The notes under the pieces are model-generated. The model ran no database searches. It had not been told where the DNA came from and saw only the letters and a program-made list of their open reading frames with translations. 21,077 bases of DNA. It comes from Chlamydia trachomatis (GTDB lineage: Bacteria > Chlamydiota > Chlamydiia > Chlamydiales > JAAKFR01). The stretch is from assembly GCA_945861315.1 (NCBI GenBank), contig CAMAUB010000004.1, positions 1 through 21,077 of the forward strand, read 5' to 3'. The number at the start of each line of letters is the position of its first letter. Within the stretch, counting starts at the first letter, position 1. Below, one piece after another: positions 15,262 to 21,077 of the stretch. A program made the position numbers and the translations under genes.

Positions 15262-17920
15262 CTTTCATCTCTGCAAATAGGTTGTGCGCCACTTCTTTCC
15301 ATGTGAAAAGATCATTTGTTAAACATTTAGTTTGTAATGCCCATCCAAGTGCCGCATCAAATGAGGTAAGCTCTCCATCCCCTTTTAAAATTGAATCGAT
15401 CCAATTGGGGAAAAGGGGCGAGAGCGCGCTCTCTGCTTGAAAATAGTATGTGATCAAGTTTTTCAAATTGGAATCTGGCGAAGTAAAAAATTGTGGCAAC
15501 GTTTTATTTTCTAAAATAAATGAAGCTGGTTTTTGCGTTGTGCAAAGCAAATACTCTGGCCAATATTTGATCGCATTTGCAAGAGTTGGTTTATCAAAGC
15601 GAAAAAAAGCTTCTGAAACAAGACCCTCGACCACTCCAGTTAAATGAACTTTTGTATCACTATTAATTGAAAGTGTATATGCGATCTCAATTTTATCTGT
15701 TGTGATATTTGTCAATTTCTCTTTTGCAAGTTGTGCAAACGAGCCAATTGGAAAACTTCCCTCTTGCTGAAGTTTATTGATAGCACGATCTAAGGGCATT
15801 TTTAGAGCCAGGCGTCGCATTTTAGCTAAAAGAAGAGGTGAAAGGGTAAACTCTTCTTCTTCTTTTAGGAGGGCATCTTGATAGAAATTCAAATCGTGGT
15901 AGTAGTGTGAGAGAGGGGAGCGAATAAGACGCTGTAAATCACTTAAAGTAATGTGGTGTTCTCCTGGAGGAATGATTCCTTTCTGTGGAGGATGGAAAAG
16001 TGGCTCTTTTTTTGTTTCAATTCTCAACGCTTGTGCAATTGAAAAATCTACTTGTGAATAGCTTGTTACACCACTTGTCACTCCTTCTTTAGTAAAATAG
16101 CTCTCATCATGCGCAGCTATTGGATGGATGATCGTTTTTGCTTTGAGTTTTTGAAGCACCGTTGAAGCGGGCTCCTCTTGCGTATCAAGGTAGCTGATAA
16201 AAAGTTTTTCTCGATAAGAGAGGAGGGCTTCTAAAAAAAGATAGCGATCTAAATCGGTTTGAGAGGGTGCATTTTTTAGCTCATCTAAAGAAAAATGCTC
16301 CGCTTGCCTTGGGAAACGGTCTTGATTCATTCCAAGAAGATAGATCACTTTTGCAGGAATCGCACGCATCGGAAGCAAAGAGCAGAAGCGAACTGCTTCA
16401 ACTTCATTTAAATTATACGTTGCCTCCTGCACTTTAAGAACCTCTTCTAATAGTGGCATGAGCATCTGCCCGCTATATTCCCTTTTTGACTCAACTAAAA
16501 GTTGATCGAGGGATGCAAAAAGTGTTCCTTTTTCAAAACTAAAATGATTTTCATAAAGTGCTTTAAGAGAAGACACCCACTCTTGAATGGTTTGAGTTGT
16601 TCCATCATAAAGAGGCTTTAAGCCTGCATAAAGCGTATCAATTGTGTTGGCAAAAACCCCCAGTAAATCGCTACTTGTCAGATCAATTCGCAGAGAACCA
16701 TATGCCAAATCTTCTAAGAGTTGATCAATCCCTTGCTTAATGGTTGCCTCAGATTGAGAGATGCCTAAAATAGATTTTCGATGCGTCTCATCTACACCCC
16801 AGCGCATTCCAGTTTGGAGCATCCACTTTCGTATTTGCAAAACGCTCTCTTCATTCCATCCTCGTTTTTTCTGAAAAAGTGGATGGCGAAAAAGTTCGAG
16901 AAGAGCGGGTGCACTAAATCGTCTTTGCTCTAGCTCTAAAAGAAGCCAAAGCCCTTTTACTTCAAGATCAATTGTTATCTTTGGAAGATCCGTAATTTGG
17001 CAAAGCGTCCCAAAAACTGCTTGGATTACCGTTGCATAGTCAGAAATATTTGGGGCCATTACAAGAATGTCTCTTGGCTTAATAAAGGGAAAAAGAGGAA
17101 TAAGATTGTTGTAGCAAATCTCCACTTCTCTATGAAGCGAGGTTGCAACATGAAACTCAATTGTAGGATCTTCTCTTATCCCGCCTAACTGCAACATCGA
17201 CTCTTGAGTTGGAGTGAGCCCTTCAACTGCATAGTCTTCAACTGAGCGGATTTGAGAATCTTCAATCTGAGCAGCAAGCTGGCGACCTACATAGCCAAGA
17301 TTGGCAAGAAGAGGGTGATCTACCTGCTCACTCCAAAACTCTTTGCAAGGTGAGAGAATATAGAAAAAGCCATGGAAGAGGTGGTAAAATTGATCGGGGA
17401 TGTGACTAAAACCAAAAAGATGAATGGGCTTATCTGTTGGCACGGCAGCCCATCTAAAGCCAATTTCTTTCCATAATTTTTGTTGCCAAGGATGATTCCA
17501 CTTTTTTACTCCATAAATACTATAGCGCAGAAACAGATGAGCTAAATGTTTAGCCAAGATAATGCGTCTTTTTTCTTTCCCTTGTAAATATTGCTTTACA
17601 GGTCTGAAAAGAGGCTCATCTAGATGCTTAGCAAGAGCCTGTTCAATCTTGATTGTGAGTTCTATTTTCGAGGGAGGCTGTTTTGCATTACAGTAAGTGA
17701 TAACGCCTTGCATCAAAGATGTGATAGTCACTCCTGCCAAAATTCCCATTTCATCAGCAAGTTTGAGGCGAATCCATCTCTCCATCTCAACACTTGGGAC
17801 CAAAATAATGCGCTCAGTAAAAGGGGTTGAGGTCGGAAAGAAGAGATTTGCCTTGAGGTGTATAAGAAGATTTTCAAGGTGGTTGCTAAAAAAGAGCAGA
17901 CCCTGATTTACTACTCCCAT
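15248..17920 (-). CDS. recC: exonuclease V gamma subunit
   Basis: RecC holds RecB and RecD together, splits the duplex and reads the Chi site. Family landmarks are LLFFSNHLENLLIHLK at the N-terminus (the 'YHSN' region of E. coli RecC), RIILVPSVEMERWIRLKLAD, MGILAGV, IYLLGMNQDRFPRQ (matching E. coli LLGMNDGVYPRQ) and LSDLQRLIRSPLSHYYHDL near the C-terminal domain. It carries no complete nuclease or helicase catalytic set, as expected for RecC. The frame stays open to a GTG at 17956 and an ATG at 17951-17953. I prefer ATG 17918-17920 (890 aa) because RecC similarity starts about six residues after it, but no Shine-Dalgarno decides the point. The E. coli protein is 1122 aa. Its start codon overlaps that of the divergent transporter gene. 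Confidence 0.93.
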   Translation of the reverse strand: MGVVNQGLLFFSNHLENLLIHLKANLFFPTSTPFTERIILVPSVEMERWIRLKLADEMGILAGVTITSLMQGVITYCNAKQPPSKIELTIKIEQALAKHLDEPLFRPVKQYLQGKEKRRIILAKHLAHLFLRYSIYGVKKWNHPWQQKLWKEIGFRWAAVPTDKPIHLFGFSHIPDQFYHLFHGFFYILSPCKEFWSEQVDHPLLANLGYVGRQLAAQIEDSQIRSVEDYAVEGLTPTQESMLQLGGIREDPTIEFHVATSLHREVEICYNNLIPLFPFIKPRDILVMAPNISDYATVIQAVFGTLCQITDLPKITIDLEVKGLWLLLELEQRRFSAPALLELFRHPLFQKKRGWNEESVLQIRKWMLQTGMRWGVDETHRKSILGISQSEATIKQGIDQLLEDLAYGSLRIDLTSSDLLGVFANTIDTLYAGLKPLYDGTTQTIQEWVSSLKALYENHFSFEKGTLFASLDQLLVESKREYSGQMLMPLLEEVLKVQEATYNLNEVEAVRFCSLLPMRAIPAKVIYLLGMNQDRFPRQAEHFSLDELKNAPSQTDLDRYLFLEALLSYREKLFISYLDTQEEPASTVLQKLKAKTIIHPIAAHDESYFTKEGVTSGVTSYSQVDFSIAQALRIETKKEPLFHPPQKGIIPPGEHHITLSDLQRLIRSPLSHYYHDLNFYQDALLKEEEEFTLSPLLLAKMRRLALKMPLDRAINKLQQEGSFPIGSFAQLAKEKLTNITTDKIEIAYTLSINSDTKVHLTGVVEGLVSEAFFRFDKPTLANAIKYWPEYLLCTTQKPASFILENKTLPQFFTSPDSNLKNLITYYFQAESALSPLFPNWIDSILKGDGELTSFDAALGWALQTKCLTNDLFTWKEVAHNLFAEMKDAWF

Positions 17921-19637
17921 GTCCCGAAATGTTTCATTCAGTGCACTCAACATCACTCAATTTTGTACGACGGTTAATGATAATCTATACAAACTTTTTC
18001 TCATTTTTTTTCTGATTAATATTGTAGGCACTAAGCATAGTTATACAATCTTAGCCTTAGCGGGAGGTATTTTTGTCATCCCTTTTATTATTTTTGCCTC
18101 AATAGCAGGAGCTTTAGCTGACCGCTATAGTAAACACTCCATGATCTTTTTAACACGGATTATGGAGATAATTATAACCATTTTAGGGATTATCTGCTTC
18201 GCCTTTAAATGGAGTGTTGGAGGATTTGTTGTTCTTTTTTTATTGGCAACACAAAGTACTCTTTTCTCTCCCTGTAAGTATGGAATCATCCCTGAAATTG
18301 TACCGAGAGAGCGCATCTCTCACTATAATGGAATTATCACAGCGACGACCTATCTAGCAATCATTTTTGGCACCTTTTTTGCCTCTTTTTTGACACAAGC
18401 AACTCATGAACACTTTGTTTATGCTTCAACCTCAACTTTAGTCATTGCCATCATTGGCCTCATAGCCTCTTTTTGGATCCAAAAGACCTATCCTCAGGCT
18501 GCCAAGAAAAAAGTCTCCCCAAATTTTATTGGAGAAATTTTCCGTACTTTAAAGCGTTCACGCAAGCAGCGCTATTTATTTGATGCGATCGTTTATGGAG
18601 CCTATTTCCTATTCATGGGAGCTTACCTACAGTTGAATATGATCCCTTTTGTCACAGAATCTCTAGGATTGACAGAAGTGCAGGGAGGTTATCTCTTTCT
18701 TATGGTTGCCATAGGTATTGGGTTTGGTTCTTTTTCCGCTGGCCAATTATGTGGCAGTGAGGTCGAGCTTGGTTTTATTCCTCTAGCTTGCTTAGGCTCT
18801 GCATTTTGCTTTTTAGGTCTCTATATTTTCGCCTCCCATTTTTATATAGTGATTCTTCTTTTGATATTTGTTGGCATTTTTGGAGGTTTTTTTATTGTCC
18901 CAACCGACATCTTTGTCCAAATAGCCAGCCCAGATCAAGACCGAGGTCAAAATGTAGCCACCGGAAATTTTATTGCCTTTTTCAGTGTGATTCTCTGCTC
19001 CGGACTCCTCGCTTTACTTGGCAATATTTTCAAGCTGAAAGCAGCTGAAGGCTTTCTGGTCATTGCACTTATAACATTTTTTATTGCCATTATCCTATCT
19101 ATATTATTTGCAGACCAGCTTCTACGCCTATTTATGTCTATCATCGCTAGAACTTTTTGGAAGTTAAAAGTAGTTGGGAAAAGGCGACTCAAACAAGGGC
19201 CAGTGTTAATTGTTGGGCAACGTAATACTTGGTTTGACACCCTAATTATTATGGCTACATTGCCACGGCTGATTCGCTACATCGTGCCAATTGATGATGA
19301 CATTAGGCACCACCCTCTTTATTATCGTCTGCTCAAAGTCATCCCGCTAGATACAGAAAATTTTTCTCCTATTGGAAAGTCTGCCCTTGCGCAGATCAAA
19401 AAAGAAATTGAAGGAGGAAACTCTGTCTGTGTGATGCACCCTCCATCTTCTACAGAGAAAAAAATGAAGGAGTGGAGAGAGGAGGTTGAAGCTTGGCTAA
19501 AGGATGTCAATATTCCTGCACTTCCTGTCTATATTGAGCATGAAGGTTCTCTTCGACCTTCAAATCGCTTCATGCAGTTTTTTACACTCTTTCGACAAAA
19601 GGTCAAAGTTAGCTATGGCTCACTAATTGATAACTAG
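17919..19637 (+). CDS. ygeD: LplT/YgeD-type MFS transporter fused to a degenerate acyltransferase domain
   Basis: Residues 1-405 form an MFS transporter of the LplT (lysophospholipid flippase) type: LNITQFCTTVNDNLYKLFLI at the N-terminus, motif-A-like GALADRYSKH (64-73), LFSPCKYGIIPEIVPRERI (115-133) and about twelve hydrophobic helices. Residues 411-572 align with the PlsC-like acyltransferase domain of Aas fusions, but the catalytic HX4D motif reads RNTWFD, with Arg435 in place of His, and the FPEGTR block reads MHPPSST (506-512). Transport of lysophospholipids is therefore plausible, while acyl transfer by this domain is doubtful. From memory, recB-recC-ygeD also occurs in Chlamydia (CT639-CT641). 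The ATG at 17919 overlaps the recC start. It is convergent with the porin gene, 6 nt away. Confidence 0.88.
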   Translation: MSRNVSFSALNITQFCTTVNDNLYKLFLIFFLINIVGTKHSYTILALAGGIFVIPFIIFASIAGALADRYSKHSMIFLTRIMEIIITILGIICFAFKWSVGGFVVLFLLATQSTLFSPCKYGIIPEIVPRERISHYNGIITATTYLAIIFGTFFASFLTQATHEHFVYASTSTLVIAIIGLIASFWIQKTYPQAAKKKVSPNFIGEIFRTLKRSRKQRYLFDAIVYGAYFLFMGAYLQLNMIPFVTESLGLTEVQGGYLFLMVAIGIGFGSFSAGQLCGSEVELGFIPLACLGSAFCFLGLYIFASHFYIVILLLIFVGIFGGFFIVPTDIFVQIASPDQDRGQNVATGNFIAFFSVILCSGLLALLGNIFKLKAAEGFLVIALITFFIAIILSILFADQLLRLFMSIIARTFWKLKVVGKRRLKQGPVLIVGQRNTWFDTLIIMATLPRLIRYIVPIDDDIRHHPLYYRLLKVIPLDTENFSPIGKSALAQIKKEIEGGNSVCVMHPPSSTEKKMKEWREEVEAWLKDVNIPALPVYIEHEGSLRPSNRFMQFFTLFRQKVKVSYGSLIDN

Positions 19638-19643
19638 CTCATG

Positions 19644-21002
19644 TTAAAAAGCATAGATTACAGTCATATCGAAGGTCTTGTAGCGGAAATTATTTCCAAC
19701 ACTTTGGTTGCGTGGCACCGTGCGAGCAGCGCGTGCCCTTAAAGAAAGAGAATCACTAACTGCAAAAAGAGCAGACGCTTCCCATCCTTTGTAGTTAGTA
19801 AACCCAATAGCACCATTTGCTCCTAATCCCAAAAGAATGGCATCTGACAGAAGAAGGTTTGCAGCGTTGCCATGTCCCATCCCTGCTAAATCAAATTCAG
19901 GTACAGCTTGAGCTCCTACGCTTTGATAGTTCAAGTCGATCGACCAGTCGCCTGCTTTGCAAAGCTTTCCTAATGTAAATCCAATATACCAAGCGCCATT
20001 GAGTTTTTCCCAATTGGTTGCTTTAGTGCGTTTTGCATCGTGATTTGCAAGTACAGCTGCATAAGCATAAAGTGTCTTGCAATGAACCCAAGGTAGTTTT
20101 CTCTCATAGCCAAATAACATCTGAGAGACAATAAACCTATAGCGAGGGTTGTCAACAACTGTGAATGTGCCTGACTCGCTTAGATTTCCATAATTTTTTG
20201 TAGGGGAGTGGCGATGCCAATCAATGATGCTATATTTAAAATTCATCCCAGTAGCCATCCACTTTGAAACAAAAGTCTCCACGGCCCACCCATAGTGGTT
20301 TGTGGTACTATCAATGATGAATGGTCCTCCATGGATTGTGAAAACTCCAACTGAGGGCCAGGGTGTGGTATAAAATAGATGGATACCATCAAAGGTGCTT
20401 GTGAACTCAACGCGTGATTCGAAAATATAGTCAAGTTTACTTCGCCCTATTTCAATATAAGCGTCTGTCTCTTTAACGTTATGAAAGTCAAAGCCAATAA
20501 AAGCACGGTCCATTTCAGTTTTGGTTGCTGTGCCTCCATCTTTTCCATCATAGTTAACCCATTTAAGCTTAGTTGAAACCCATGTTCTTGGAGCTGCGTA
20601 GTCTAAAAATAGATTAACTTCACTTTTAAATTGATTGACGGCAACATTTGTCCCAGTGCCTCGTTGCTTTGCTCCGTCTGCTTTTTCACCAACAACATTC
20701 CAACGAGCTCGCACATCTCCTGCAATCGTGAGTGCCCCCTCTTTTTGACGACAGCGGATAAGGCCTCTGCTCTCAATAAAGTCTCGTAGAACTCGAGGGT
20801 CAATATAATCATCCCCTTCTGGTCCAAAATCTCCTGCAGAGATAAATCCTTGAGTGTCAGGGCCAGAGTTTGGGGCAGCCACAACCAGATCATTGCTAAT
20901 TTCTTGAGCAATAACGAAATCTACCTTTGACACCTCTTCTTCAGCAGCAAAAAGAGATGTCGCGGCCAACAATGCTATGAGAACTCCCCTTCCCACACCC
21001 AT
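19644..21002 (-). CDS. outer-membrane beta-barrel protein (porin-like), Chlamydia-like lineage
   Basis: The N-terminus is a signal peptide, MGVGRGVLIALLAATSLFAA, with likely cleavage after Ala19 or Ala20. The mature protein has alternating hydrophobic strands (AYIEIGRSKLDYIF, WSIDLNYQSVGAQ, LSLRARAARTV, FDMTVIYAF) and ends in Phe, the usual signal for outer-membrane barrel insertion. An acidic linker precedes a short SRGLIRCRQKEGALTIAGD block and then the barrel from about residue 90. It is not an obvious MOMP, PorB or OprB and has only a few cysteines, so it does not look like the disulfide-rich Chlamydia MOMP. At 452 aa it fits a 16-18-strand pore. No Shine-Dalgarno is obvious before the ATG (21000-21002). 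The 75 bases beyond it hold only an imperfect promoter region. Substrate is unknown. Confidence 0.8.
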   Translation of the reverse strand: MGVGRGVLIALLAATSLFAAEEEVSKVDFVIAQEISNDLVVAAPNSGPDTQGFISAGDFGPEGDDYIDPRVLRDFIESRGLIRCRQKEGALTIAGDVRARWNVVGEKADGAKQRGTGTNVAVNQFKSEVNLFLDYAAPRTWVSTKLKWVNYDGKDGGTATKTEMDRAFIGFDFHNVKETDAYIEIGRSKLDYIFESRVEFTSTFDGIHLFYTTPWPSVGVFTIHGGPFIIDSTTNHYGWAVETFVSKWMATGMNFKYSIIDWHRHSPTKNYGNLSESGTFTVVDNPRYRFIVSQMLFGYERKLPWVHCKTLYAYAAVLANHDAKRTKATNWEKLNGAWYIGFTLGKLCKAGDWSIDLNYQSVGAQAVPEFDLAGMGHGNAANLLLSDAILLGLGANGAIGFTNYKGWEASALFAVSDSLSLRARAARTVPRNQSVGNNFRYKTFDMTVIYAF

Positions 21003-21043
21003 AGCTTTACTATAACATAAATTGCTGTGATTTTGTATACATA

Positions 21044-21064
21044 CTCATTCAAGCTCAAAATGAG
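21044..21064. repeat. 6-bp inverted repeat upstream of the porin gene
   Basis: CTCATT (21044-21049) and AATGAG (21059-21064) are inverted copies around 9 nt, about 40-60 nt before the porin start. It might be an operator or the end of a neighbouring transcript. The short arms make chance a real possibility. Confidence 0.2.
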
Positions 21065-21077
21065 AATTTCGGCCAGC

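Noticed and set aside
12556-17920. Possible base-composition difference between recBC and neighbours
   Set aside because: A few lines counted by hand vary widely (13/60 GC at 12961-13020, 30/60 at 9301-9360), too few to claim foreign origin; a sliding GC and codon-usage plot would decide.
1-21077. Search for tRNA, rRNA, CRISPR repeats, transposases, phage genes and toxin-antitoxin pairs
   Set aside because: Nothing seen on either strand supports any of these; the genes are densely packed and the gaps short.

Overview
The window looks like chromosome from a member of the Chlamydiota, most likely an environmental or 'Chlamydia-like' lineage (Parachlamydia/Simkania type) rather than Chlamydia itself. 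The main evidence is the 555-aa sigma factor at 1807-3474. From memory, its N-terminal region, long non-conserved region and regions 2-4 match chlamydial sigma-66 almost block for block. Two gene arrangements also agree with my recollection of Chlamydia: rpoD near a membrane protein and rpsT, and recB-recC divergent from the MFS/acyltransferase gene ygeD. Extra genes, a tandem lineage-specific pair and an unfamiliar porin point away from the reduced Chlamydia genomes. Species cannot be named from sequence reading alone.

Layout. 1-120: tail of a + strand gene cut by the window edge. 162-3474 (-): rpoD followed by an overlapping DinG/YoaA-type iron-sulfur helicase. 3518-4198 (+): CoiA-like competence/nuclease protein, divergent from rpoD. 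4191-6661 (-): a compact operon of a DUF3592-like membrane protein, an aldose-1-epimerase-like mutarotase and a membrane-anchored coiled-coil/PAS protein. 6764-7054 (+): ribosomal protein S20. 7169-8672 (+): two tandem paralogous membrane proteins of unknown function, the first flanked by related hairpin elements. 8610-17920 (-): recC, recB, two unrecognised genes and recD, all on one strand. 17919-19637 (+): YgeD/LplT-type transporter fused to a degenerate acyltransferase. 19644-21002 (-): outer-membrane beta-barrel protein with a signal peptide.

How the genes fit together. RecB, RecC and RecD would form one helicase-nuclease for double-strand-break repair; all three are shorter than the E. 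coli subunits but keep their key motifs. DinG (helicase) and the CoiA-like protein (handling incoming DNA) add to a DNA-processing theme. The most open question is the pair of genes at 9919-12477. They sit between recB and recD, the second overlaps recD by 62 nt, and neither resembles a family I know. The tandem pair at 7169-8672 is the second unknown. I saw no rRNA, tRNA, CRISPR array, transposase or phage gene, and no gene-free stretch longer than about 120 bases. All family calls come from reading motifs; no searches were run.
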